64,000 bases of DNA, from the NCBI RefSeq assembly GCF_949987535.1, contig NC_080078.1:31950942-32014941 (forward strand), in the 5' to 3' direction. The position numbers and the translations under genes are program-made. Shown in pieces: positions 24,747 through 35,826 of the stretch. Every line of letters starts with the position of its first letter. Within the stretch, counting starts at the first letter, position 1. This DNA comes from Balaenoptera acutorostrata (lineage: Eukaryota; Chordata; Mammalia; Artiodactyla; Balaenopteridae). The notes beneath the pieces are model-generated. The model saw nothing but the letters and a program-made list of their open reading frames with translations. It was not told the origin of the DNA and made no database searches.

Positions 24747-27700
24747 TGTGTTTTAAGGAGCAAGTTAAAAAGAGAATCCTAATGTGATTTCTTGATAACG
24801 GGTGTGTTCCTTATCGTATCCTAGTGTCTAAACTCTTCTCCATGGCTGGAACCCGAAATAATATTCCTTTACGAGATAAGGGGTATCTAGAGAGTGGGAT
24901 AGGTTTAATAACTATCCTAACCCTAATGCGTACCCTAACCGTAACCCCTACCCTAACCCTAACGCGTACCCTATTCCTAACCCGTAGCCTAAACCGAGCC
25001 CTAACCCTAATACTAACCCTAACCCTAACCCTAATCCATACCCTACGCCGTACCCGAACCCCTCCCCGAACCCGTACCCTAAGCCGTACCCTAACACTCA
25101 CCCTAACCCTAACCCTAGCCCTAAGCTACCCTTGACTGCTTCTGCCTCCAGTAGTTTTCCTAAGCACTAGTGCTTTAAGGAACAGGTTAAAAAGAGAATC
25201 CTAATGTGATTTCTTGATAATGGGTGTGTTCCTTATCTTATCCTAGTTTCTAAGCTCTTTTCCATGGCTGGACCACCAAATAATATTCCTTTACGTGCTA
25301 AGGGGTATCTAGAGAGTGGGATAGGTTTAATAACTACCCTAACCCTAACGCGTACCTTCACCCTAACCCCTACCCTAACCCTAACGCGTACCCTAATCCT
25401 AACCCGTACCCTAAACCGAACCCTAACCCTAACACTAACCGTAACCCTAACCCATACCCTACGCCGTACCCGAACCCCTCACCGAACCCGTACCCTAAGC
25501 CGGACCCTAACCCTCACCCTAACCCTAACCCTAACCCTAAGCTACCCTTGACTGCTTCTGCCTCCAATAGATTTCCTAAGCACTAGTGTTTTAAGGAACA
25601 GGTTAAAAAGAGAATCCTAATGTGATTTCTTGATAATCGGTGTGTTCCTTATCTTATCCTAGTGTCGAAACTATTCTCCATGGCTGGACCCCCAAATAAT
25701 ATTACTTTACGTGCTAAGGGGTATCTAGAGAGTGGGATAGGTTTAATAACTACCCTAACCTTAACGCGTACCCTAACCCTAATCCCTACCCTAACCCTAA
25801 GGCGTACCCTAATCCTAACCCATACCCTAAACCGAGCCCTAACCCTAACACTAACCCTAACCCTAACCCTAACCTATACCCTACGCCATACCCGAACCCC
25901 TCCCCGAACCCGTACCCTAAGCCGTACCCTAACCCTCACCCTAACCGTAACCCTAACCCTAAACTACCCTTGACTGCTTCTGCCTCCAATAGATTTCCTA
26001 AGCACTAGTGTTTTAAGGAACAGGTTAAAAAGAGAATCCTAATGCGATTTCTTGATAATGGGTGTGTTCCTTATCTTATCCTAATGTCTAAACTCTTCTC
26101 CATGGCTGGACCCCCAAATAATATTCCTTTACGTGCTAAGGGGTATCTACAGCGTGGGATAGGTTTAATAACTAACCTAACCCTAATGCGTACCCTAATC
26201 CTAACCCCTACCCTAACCGGAACGCGTACCCTAATCCTAACCCGTACCCTAAACCGAGCCCTAACCCTAACACTAACCATAATCCTAACCCTAACCCATA
26301 CCCTACGCCGTACCCGAACCCCTTACCGAACCCTTACCCTAAGCCGGACCCTAACCCTCACCCTCACCCTAACCCTAACCCTAAGCTACCCTTGACAGCT
26401 TCTGCCTCCAATAGATTTCCTAAGCACTAGTGTTTTAAGGAACAGGTTAAAAAGAGAATCCTCATGTGATTTCTTGATAATGGGTGTGTTCCTTATCTTA
26501 TCCTAGTGTCTAAACTCTTCTCCATGGCTGGACCCCCAAATAATATTCCTTTACGTGATAAGGGGTATCTAGAGAGTGGGATAGGTTTAATAACTACCCT
26601 AACCCTAATGCGTACCCTAACCCTAACCCCTACCCTAACCCTAACGCGTACCCTATTCCTAACCCGTACCCTAAACCGAGGCCTAACCCTAATACTAACC
26701 CTAACCCTAACCCTAATCCATACCCTACGCCGTACCCGAACCCCTCCCTGAACCCGTACCCTAAGCCGTACCCTAACCCTCACCCTAACCCTAACCCTAA
26801 CCCTAAGCTACCCTTGACGGCTTCTGCCTCCAGTAGATTTCCTAAGCACTAGTGTTTTAAGGAACAGGTTAAAAAGAGAATCCTAATGTGATTTCTTGAT
26901 AATGTGTGTGTTCCTTATCTTATCCTAGTGTCTAAGCTCTTCTCCATGGCTGGACCCCCAAATAATATTCCTTTACGTGCTAAGGGGTATCTAGAGAGTG
27001 GGATAGGTTTAATAACTACCCTAACCGTAACGCGTACCCTAACCCTAACCGCTACCCTAACACAAACGCGTACCCTAATCCTAACCCGTACACTAAACCG
27101 AGCCCTAACCCTAACACTAAACCTAACCCTAAACCATACCCTACGCCTTACCGGAACCCCTCCCCGAACCGGTACCCTAAGCCGTACCCTAACCCTCACC
27201 CTAACCCTAACCCTAACACTAAGCTACCCTTGACGGCTTCTGCCTCCAGTAGATTTCCTAAGCACTAGTTCTTTAAGGAACAGGTTAAAAAGAGAATCCT
27301 AATGTGATTTCTTGATAATGGGTGTGTTCCTTATCTTATCCTAGTTTCTAAGCTTTTCTCCATGGCTGGACCCCCAAATAATATTCCTTTACGTTCTAAG
27401 GGGTATCTAGAGAGTGGGATAGGTTTAATAACTACCCTAACCCTAACGCGTACCTTCACCCTAACCCCTACCCTAACCCTAACGCGTACCCTAATCCTAA
27501 CCCGTACCCTAAACCGAACCCTAACCCTAACACTAACCGTAACCCTAACCCATACCCTACGCCGTACCCGAACCCCTCCCCGAACCCGTACCCTAAGCCG
27601 GACCCTAACCCTCACCCTAACCCTAACCCTAACCCTAAGCTACCCTTGACTGCTTCTGCCTCCAATAGATTTCCTAAGCACTAGTGTTTTAAGGAACAGG

Positions 27701-28929
27701 TTAAAAAGAGAATCCTAATGTGATTTCTTCATAATCGGTGTGTTCCTTATCTTATCCTAGTGTCGAAACTCTTCTCCATGGCTGGACCCCCAAATAATAT
27801 TACTTTACGTGCTAAGGGGTATCTAGAGAGTGGGATAGGTTTAATAACTACCCTAACCTTAACGCGTACCCTAACCCTAATCCCTACCCTAACCCTAAGG
27901 CGTACCCTAATCCTAACACATACCCTAAACCGAGCCCTAACCCTAACACTAACCCTAACCCTAACCCTAACCTATACCCTACGCCGTACCCGAACCCCTC
28001 CCCGAAGCCGTACCCTAAGCCGTACCCTAACCCTCACCCTAACCCTAACCCTAAGCTACCCTTGACTGCTTCTGCCTCCAACAGATTTCCTAAGCACTAG
28101 TGTATAAGGAACAGGTTAAAAAGAGAATCCTAATGTGATTTCTTGATAATGGGTGTGTTCCTTATCTTAACCTAGTGTATAAACTCTTCTCCATGGCTGG
28201 GCCCCCAAATAACATACCTTTACGTGCTAAGGGGTATCTAGAGAGTGGGATAGGTTTAATAACTACCATAACCCTAATGCGTACCCTAACCCTAACTCCT
28301 ACTCTAACCCTAACGCGTACCCTAATCCTAACCCGTACCCTAAACCGAGCCCTAACCCTAACACTAACCCTAACCCTAACCCATACCCTACGCCTTACCC
28401 GAACCCCTCCCCGAACCCGTACCCTAAGCCGTACCCTAACCCTCACCCTAACCGTAACCCTAACCCTAAACTACCCTTGACTGCTTCTGCCTCCAATAGA
28501 TTTCCTAAGCACTAGTGTTTTAAGGAACAGGTTAAAAAGAGAATCCTAATGCGATTTCTTGATAATGGGTGTGTTCCTTATCTTATCCTAATGTCTAAAC
28601 TCTTCTCCATGGCTGGACCCCCAAATAATATTCCTTTACGTGCTAAGGGGTATCTAGAGCGTGGGATAGGTTTGATAACTACCCTAACCCTAACGCGTAC
28701 CCTAACCCTAACCCCTACCCTAACCCTAAGGCGTACCCTAATGCTAACCCGTACCCTAAACCGAGCCCTAACCCTAACAGTAACCCTAACCCTAACCCTA
28801 ACCTATACCCTACGCCGTACCCGAACCCCTCCCCGAAGCCGTACCCTAAGCCGTACACTAACCCTCACCCTAACCCTAACCCTAAGCTACCCTTGACTGC
28901 TTCTGCCTCCAACAGATTTCCTAAGCACT
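24747..28929 (+). repeat. Region B, 10-unit block B2, 4183 bp
   Basis: Unit starts are 24747, 25169, 25585, 26007, 26429, 26851, 27267, 27683, 28099 and 28514. Its first four units recur from 28930 at about 4182 bp. Inside the block, units 60-61 (25169-26006) recur as 65-66 (27267-28098), an offset of 2098 bp, and again as 70-71 (29351-30182), so a five-unit period underlies the ten-unit one. Shared marks are CCTAGTTTCTAAG, ACCTTCACCC, AACCGAACCC and CCCTAAGGCGTACC. Confidence 0.88.
28099..28513 (+). repeat. Unit 67, region-A type unit inside region B
   Basis: The head has CTTAACCTAG, GGGCCCCC and AATAACATACC, and the body has ACCATAACCC and CTCCTACTC, all diagnostic of units 1, 28 and 39. 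Its body end (CACCCTAACCGTAACCC and CTAAACTACC) is instead that of its region-B neighbours such as units 61 and 71. It is therefore a chimera of two regions' repeats. Confidence 0.8.
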
Positions 28930-31442
28930 AGTGTATAAGGAACAGGTTAAAAAGAGAATCCTAATGTGATTTCTTGATAATGGGTGTGTTCCTTATCGTA
29001 TCCTAGTGTCTAAACTCTTCTCCATGGCTGGAACCCGAAATAATATTCCTTTACGTGATAAGGGGTATCTAGAGAGTGGGATAGGTTTAATAACTACCCT
29101 AACCCTAATGCGTACCCTAACCATAACCCCAACCCTAACCCTAACGCGTACCCTATTCCTAACCCGTACCCTAAACCGAGCCCTAACCCTAATACTAACC
29201 CTAACCCTAACCCTAATCCATACCCTACGCCGTACCCGAACCCCTCCCCGAACCCGTACCCTAAGCCGTACCCTAACACTCACCCTAACCCTAACCCTAA
29301 CCCTAAGCTACCCTTGACTGCTTCTGCCTCCAGTAGATTTCCTAAGCACTAGTGCTTTAAGGAACATGTTAAAAAGAGAATCCTAATGTGATTTCTTGAT
29401 AATGGGTGTGTTCCTTATCTTATCCTAGTTTCTAAGCTCTTCTCCATGGCTGGACCCCCAAATAATATTCCTTTACGTGCTAAGGGGTATCTAGAGAGTG
29501 GGATAGGTTTAATAACTACCCTAACCCTAACGCGTACCCTCACCCTAACCCCTACCCTAACCCTAACGCGTACCCTAATCCTAACCCGTACCCTAAACCG
29601 AACCCTAACCCTAACACTAACCGTAACCCTAACCCATACCCTACACCGTACCCGAACCCCTCACCGAACCCGTACCCTAAGCCGGACCCTAACCCTCACC
29701 CTAACCCTAACCCTAACCCTAAGCTACCCTTGACTGCTTCTGCCTCCAATAGATTTCCTAAGCACTAGTGTTTTAAGGAACAGGTTAAAAAGAGAATCCT
29801 AATGTGATTTCTTGATAATCGGTGTGTTCCTTATCTTATCCTAGTGTCTAAACTCTTCTCCATGGCTGGACCCCCAAATAATATTACTGTACGTGCTAAC
29901 GGGTATCTAGATAGTGGGATAGGTTTAATAACTACCCTAACCTTAACGCGTACCCTAACCCTAATCCCTACCCTAACCCTAAGGCGTACCCTAATCCTAA
30001 CCCATACCCTAAACCGAGCCCTAACCCTAACACTAACCCTAACCCTAACCTATACCCTACGCCATACCCGAACCCCTCCCCGAACCCGTACCCTAAGCCG
30101 TACCCTAACCCTCACCCTAACCGTAACCCTAACCCTAAACTACCCTTGACTGCTTCTGCCTCCAATAGATTTCCTAAGCACTAGTGTTTTAAGGAACAGG
30201 TTAAAAAGAGAATCCTAATGCGATTTCTTGATAATGGGTGTGTTCCTTATCTTATCCTAATGTCTAAACTCTTCTCCATTGCTGGACCCCCAAATAATAT
30301 TCCTTTACGTGCTAATGGGTATCTAGAGCGTGGGATAGGATTAATAACTAACCTAACCCTAATGCGTACCCTAATCCTAACCCCTACCCTAACCGGAACG
30401 CGTACCCTAATCCTAACCCGTACCCTAAACCGAGCCCTAACCCTAACACTAACCATAACCCTAACCCTAACCCATACCCTACGCCGTACCCGAACCCCTC
30501 ACCGAACCCTTACCCTAAGCCGGACCCTAACCCTCACCCTCACCCTAACCCTAACCCTAAGCTACCCTTGACTGCTTCTGCCTCCAATAGATTTCCTAAG
30601 CACTAGTGTTTTAAGGAACAGTTTAAAAAGACAATCCTAATGTGATATCCTGATAATGGGTGTGTTCCTTATCTTATCCTAGTGTCTAAACTCTTCTCCA
30701 TGGCTGGACCCCCAAATAATATTCCTTTACCTGCTAAGGGGTATCTAGAGAGTGGGATAGGTTTAATAACTACCCTAACCCTAACGCGTACCCTAACCCT
30801 AACCCCTACCCTAACCCTAACGCGTACCCTAATCCTAACCCGTAACCTAAATCGAGCCCTAAACCTAACACTAACCCTAACCCTAACCCTAACCCATACC
30901 CTATGCCGTACCCGATACCCTCCCCAAACCCGTACCCTAACCCGTACCCTAACCCTCACCGTAAACCTAACCCTAACACTAAGCTACCCTTGACTGCTTC
31001 TGCCTCCAATAGATTTCCTAAGCACTAGTGTTTTAAGGAACAGGTTAAAAAGAGAATCCTAATGTGATTTCCTGATAATGGGTGTGTTCCTTATCTTATC
31101 GTAGTGTCTAAACTCTTCGCCATGGCTGGACCCCCAAATAATATTCCTTTACGTGCTAAGGGGTATGTAGAGAGTGGGATAGGTTTAATAACTACCCTAA
31201 CCCTAATGCGTACCCTAACCCCTACCCTAACCCTAACGCATACCCTAATCCTAACCAGTACTCTAAACCGAGCCCTAAACCTAACACTAACCCTAACCCT
31301 AACCCTAAACCATACCCTACGCCCTACCCGAACCCCTCCCCGAAACCGTACCCTAAGTCGTACCCTAACCCTCACCCTCAACCTAACCCTAACCCTAAGC
31401 TACCCTTGACTGCTTCTGCCTCCAATAGATTTCCTAAGCACT
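28930..31442 (+). repeat. Region B, units 69-74
   Basis: Unit starts are 28930, 29351, 29767, 30183, 30605 and 31027. Units 69-72 repeat units 59-62 at 4182-4183 bp (4176 for the last, after a one-hexamer loss). Unit 73 (30605-31026) has AAGACAATCC, GTGATATCC and TTTACCTGC, otherwise found only in units 15, 26 and 37 of region A. Unit 74 resembles unit 49. Confidence 0.85.
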
Positions 31443-33935
31443 AGTGTTTTAAGGAAGAGGTTAAAAAGAGAATCCTAATGTGATTTCTTGATAATGGGTG
31501 TGTTCCTTATCTTATCCTAGTGTCTAAACTCTTCTCCATGGCTGGACTCCCAAATAATATTCCTTTACGTGCTAAGGGGTATCTAGAGAGTGGGATAAGT
31601 TTAATAACTACCCTAACCCTAACGCGTACCGAACCCTAACCCCTACCCTAACGCTAACGCGTACCCTTATCCTAACCCATACCCTAAACCGAGCCCTAAC
31701 CCTAACACTAAGCCTAACCCTAACCCTAAACCATACCCTACGCCGTACCCGAACCCCTCCCCGAACCCGTACCCTAAGCCGTACACTAACCCTAACCCTA
31801 ACCCTAACCCTAAGCTACCCTTGACTGCTTCTGTCTCCAATAGATTTCCTAAGCACTAGTGTTTTAAGGAACAGGTTAAAAAGAGAATCCTAATGTGATT
31901 TCTTGATAATGGGTGTGTTCCTTATCTTATCCTAGTGTCTAAACTCTTCTCCATGGCTGGACCCCCAAATAATATTCCTTTACGTGCTAAGGGGTATCTA
32001 GAGAGTGGGATAGGTTTAATAACTACCCTAACCCTAATGCGTATCCTAACCCTAACCCCTACCCTAACCCTAACGCGTACCCTAATCCTAACCCGTACCC
32101 TAAACCGAGCCCTAACCCTAACACTAACCCTAACCCTAACCCTAACCCATACCCTATGCAGTACCCGATTCCCTCGCAAACCCGTACCCTAAGAGGTACC
32201 CTAACGCTCACCCTAACCCTAACCCTAACACTAAGCTACCCTTGACTGCTTCTGCCTCCAATAGATTTCCTAAGCACTAGTGTTTTAAGGAACAAGTTAA
32301 AAAGAGAATCCTAATGTGATTTCTTGATAATGGGTGTGTTCCTTATCTTATTCTAGTGTCTAAGCTCTTCTCCATGGCTGGACCCACAAATAATATTCCT
32401 TTACGTGCTAAGGGGTATCTAGAGAGTGGGATAGGTTTAATAACAACCCTAACCCTAAAGCGTACCCAACCCTATCCCCTACCCTAACCCTAATGCATAC
32501 CCTAATCCTAACCCGTACCCTAAACCGATCCCTAACCCTAACACTAACCCTAACCCTAACCCTAAACCATACCCTACGCCGTACCCGAACCACTCCCCGA
32601 ACCCGTACCATAAGCCGAACCCTAAACCTCACCCTAACCCTAACCCTAACCCTAAGCTACCCTTGACTGCTTCTGTCTCCAATAGATTTCCTAAGCACTA
32701 GTGTTTTAAGGAACAGGTTAAAAAGAGAATCCTAATGTGATTTCTTGATAATGGGTGTGTTACTTATCTTATCCTAGTGTCTAAACTCTTCTCCATGGCT
32801 GGACCCCCAAATAATATTCCTTTACGTGCTAAGGGGTATCTAGAGAGTGGGATAGGTTTAATAACTACCCTAACCCTAATGCGTACCCTAACCCTAACCT
32901 CTACCCTAACCCTAACGCGTATCCTAATCCTAACCCGTACCCTAAACCGAGCCCTAACCCTAACACTACCCCTAACCCTAACCCTAACCCATACCGTACA
33001 CCGTACCCGAACCCCTCCCCGAACCCGTACCCTAAGCCGTACCCTAAGCCTCACCCTAACCCTAACACTAACCCTAAGCTACCCTTGACTGCTTCTGCCT
33101 CCAATAGATTCCCTAAGCACTAGTGTTTTAAGGAACAAGTTAAAAAGAGAATCCTAATGTGATTTCTTGATAATGGGTGTGTTCCTTATCTTATCCTAGT
33201 GTCTAAACTCTTCTCCATGGCTGGATCCCCAAATAATATTCCTTTACGTGCTAAGTGGTATCTAGAGAGTGGGATAGGTTTAATAACTACCCTAACCCTA
33301 ACGCGTACCCTAACCCTAACCCCTACCCTAACCCTAACGCGTACACTAATCCTAACCCCTACCCTAAAACGAGTCCTAACCCTAACACTAACCCTAACCC
33401 TAACCCATACCCTACGCCGTACCCGATCCCCTCCCCAAACCCGTACCCTAAGCCGTACACTAATCCTCACCCTAAACCTAACCCTAACCCTAAGCTACCC
33501 TTGACTGCTTCTGCCTCCAATAGATTTCCTAAGCACTAGTGATTTAAGGAACAGGTTAAAAAGAGAATCCTAATGTGATTTCTTGATAATGGGTGTGTTC
33601 CTTCTCTAATCGTAGTGTCTAAACTCTTCTCCATGTCTGGACCCCCAAATAATATTTCTTTACGTGCTAAGGGGTATCTAGAGAGTGGGATAGGTTTAAT
33701 AACTACCCTAACCCTAATGCGTACACTAAACCTAACCCCTACCCTAACCCTAACGCGTACCCTAAACCGAGCCCTAACCCTAACACTAACCCTAACCCTA
33801 ACCCATAACCTACGCCTTACACGAACCCCTCCCCGAACACGTACCCGAAGCCGTACCCTAACCCTCACCCTAACCCTAACCCTAACCCTAAGCTACCCTT
33901 GACTGCTTCTGCCTCCAGTAGATTTCCTAAGCACT

Positions 33936-34237
33936 AGTGTTTTAAGGAACAAGTTAAAAAGAGAATCCTAATGTGATTTCTTCATAATGGGTGTGTTCCT
34001 TATCTTATCCTAGTGTCTAAACTCTTCTCCATGGCAGGACGCACAAATAATATTCCTTTAGGTGCTAAGGGGTATCTATAGAGTGGGATAGGTTTAATAA
34101 CTACCCTCACCCTAATGCGTACCCTAACCCTAACGCGTACCCTAATCCTATCCCGTACCCTAACCCTCACCCTAACCCTAACCCTAACCCTAAACTACCC
34201 TTGACTGCTTCTGTCTCCAATAGATTTCCTAAGCACT
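33936..34237 (+). repeat. Unit 81, the shortest unit (302 bp)
   Basis: The head and tail are complete, but the body jumps from the CCCGTA hexamer of the first half to the final CCCTCACCC stretch. The loss against 416 bp is 114 bp, exactly 19 hexamers. The body variants ACCGAG, CACTAA, CCCATA and GCCGTA are all missing. Deletion between two similar hexamers, keeping register, explains it. Confidence 0.88.
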
Positions 34238-35055
34238 AGTGTTTTAAGGAACAGGTTAAAAAGAGAATCCTAATGTGATTTCTTGGTAATGGGTGTGTTC
34301 CTTATCTTATCCTAGTGTCTAAACTCTTCTCCATTGCTGGACCCCCAAATAATATTCCTTTACGTGCTAAGGGGTATCTAGAGAGTGGGATAGGTTTAAT
34401 AACTACCCTAACCCTGATGCGTACCCTAACCCCTACCCTAACCCTAACGAGTACCCTAATCCTATCCCGTACCCTAAACCAAGCCCTAACCGTAACACTA
34501 ACCCTAACCCTAACCCTAACCCATACCCTACGCCGAACCCGATTCCCTCGCAAACCCGTACCCTAAGCCGTACCCTAACCCTCACCCTAACCCTAACCCT
34601 AACACTAAGCTACCCTTGACTGCTTCTGCCTCCAATAGATTTCCTAAGCACTAGTGTTTTAAGGAACAAGTTAAAAAGAGAATCCTAATGTGATTTCTTC
34701 ATAATGGGTGTGTTCCTTATCTTATCCTATTGTCTAAACTCTTCTCCATGGCAGGACCCACAAATAATATTCCTTTAGGTGCTAAGGGGTATCTATAGAG
34801 TGGGATAGGTTTAATAACTACCCTAACCCTAATGCGTACCCTAACCCTAACGCGTACCCTAATCCTATCCCGTACCATAAACCGAGCCCTAACACTAATA
34901 CTAACCCTAAACCTAACCCTAACCCATACCGTACGCCGTACCCGATTCCCTCGCAAACCCGTACCCTAAGCCGTACCCTAACGCTCACCCTAACCCTAAC
35001 CCTAACACTAAGCTACCCTTGACTGCTTCTGCCTCCAATAGATTTCCTAAGCACT

Positions 35056-35410
35056 AGTGTTTTAAGGAACAAGTTAAAAAGAGAATCCTAATGTGATTTC
35101 TTGATAATGGTTGTGTTCCTTATCTTATTCTAGTATCTAACCTCTTCTCCATGGCTGGACCCACAAATAATATTCCTTTACGTGCTAAGGGGTATCTAGA
35201 GAGTGGGATAGGTTTAATAACAACCCTAACCCTAAAGCGTACCCAACCCTATCCCCTACCCTAACCCTAACCCTAAACCATACCCTACGCCGTACCCGAA
35301 CCACTCCCCGAACCCGTACCATAAGCCGAACCCTAAACCTCACCCTAACCCTAACCCTAACCCTAAGCTACCCTTGACTGCTTCTGTCTCCAATAGATTT
35401 CCTAAGCACA
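35056..35410 (+). repeat. Unit 84, 355-bp shortened unit
   Basis: The body start carries AACAACCC, TAAAGCGTACCCAACC and TATCCCC like units 77 and 89. It then skips to AAACCATACCC, losing about ten hexamers relative to its relatives. Its tail has GTCTCC and the next junction reads AGCACAAGTG instead of AGCACTAGTG. Confidence 0.82.
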
Positions 35411-35578
35411 AGTGTTTTAAGGAACAGGTTAAAAAGAGAATCCTAATGTGATTTCTTGATAATGGGTGTGTTACTTATCTTATCCTAGTGTCTAAACTCT
35501 TCTCCATGGCTGGACCCCCAAATAATATTCCTTTACGTGCTAAGGGGTATCTAGAGAGTGGGATAGGTTTAATAACTA
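35411..35578 (+). repeat. Non-telomeric head segment of the reference unit
   Basis: This 168-bp segment is mixed-sequence DNA, AT-richer than the body, without hexamer periodicity. Landmarks in order are the AGTGTTTTAAGGAACAGG start, an A-rich stretch, CCATGGCTGGA, CAAATAATATT, TTTACGTGCTAAGGGG, TCTAGAGAGTGGGATAGG and TTTAATAACTAC just before the first CCCTAA. It is strongly conserved between units, with scattered substitutions that define subfamilies. It is open in a frame on each strand, but nothing in it resembles a known protein domain. Its origin is unknown; it may be old subtelomeric sequence captured next to a telomeric tract. Confidence 0.85.
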
Positions 35579-35782
35579 CCCTAACCCTAACGCGTACCCT
35601 AACCCTAACCCCTACCCTAACCCTAACGCGTACCCTAATCCTAACCCGTACCCTAAACCGAGCCCTAACCCTAACACTAACCCTAACCCTAACCCATACC
35701 CAACGCCGTACCCGATCCCCTCACCAAACCCGTACCCTAAGCCGTACCCTAACCCTCACCCTAACCCTAACCCTAACCCTAA
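35579..35782 (+). repeat. Degenerate telomere body of the reference unit (34 hexamers)
   Basis: Cut into sixes from 35579, the segment gives 34 hexamers with no register slip, and 18 of them are exact CCCTAA. Variant hexamers sit at fixed places: CGCGTA at 3 and 9, CCCCTA at 6, TCCTAA at 11, CCCGTA at 12 and 26, ACCGAG at 14, CACTAA at 17, CCCATA at 20, GCCGTA at 22 and 28, CCCTCA at 30. Most units elsewhere in the window carry the same variants at the same positions. The first twelve hexamers form an imperfect 36-bp direct repeat, and every third hexamer there ends in TA, giving an 18-bp super-period. The tract reads as an old telomeric stretch whose mutations were fixed before amplification. 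Confidence 0.92.
35759..35782 (+). repeat. Four uninterrupted CCCTAA hexamers at the body end
   Basis: The last four hexamers of the body are exact, preceded by a CCCTCA. Three or four perfect hexamers at this position are common across units. Four C3 tracts are the minimum for an intramolecular i-motif on this strand and a G-quadruplex of the human-telomere type on the complement. If the host has TRF-like Myb proteins, these are also the best binding sites in the unit. Folding and binding are inference from known behaviour of telomeric repeats. Confidence 0.6.
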
Positions 35783-35826
35783 GCTACCCTTGACTGCTTC
35801 TGCCTCCAATAGATTTTCTAAGCACT
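35783..35826 (+). repeat. Non-telomeric tail of the reference unit
   Basis: These 44 bp follow the body and run into the next head. Landmarks are GCTACCCTTGACTGC, TTCTGCCTCCAATAGATTT and CCTAAGCACT. Substitutions here (GTCTCC for GCCTCC, CCAGTAG for CCAATAG, CCAACAG, AACCACT for AAGCACT) are shared by groups of units and help to track copies. Confidence 0.85.

Larger units (their letters stand above)
35411..35826 (+). repeat. Representative 416-bp unit (unit 85)
   Basis: This unit has the modal length and serves as a reference for the anatomy. Its head is 35411-35578, its telomere-like body 35579-35782 (34 hexamers) and its tail 35783-35826. Typical restriction palindromes of the family are ACTAGT across the unit junction, CCATGG, AATATT and TCTAGA in the head, and ACGCGT twice in the body; in this unit the junction site reads ACAAGT instead. 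Longer units mostly add whole hexamers to the body and shorter ones lose them. The choice of AGTG as unit start is a convention, because a tandem repeat has no natural start. Confidence 0.9.
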
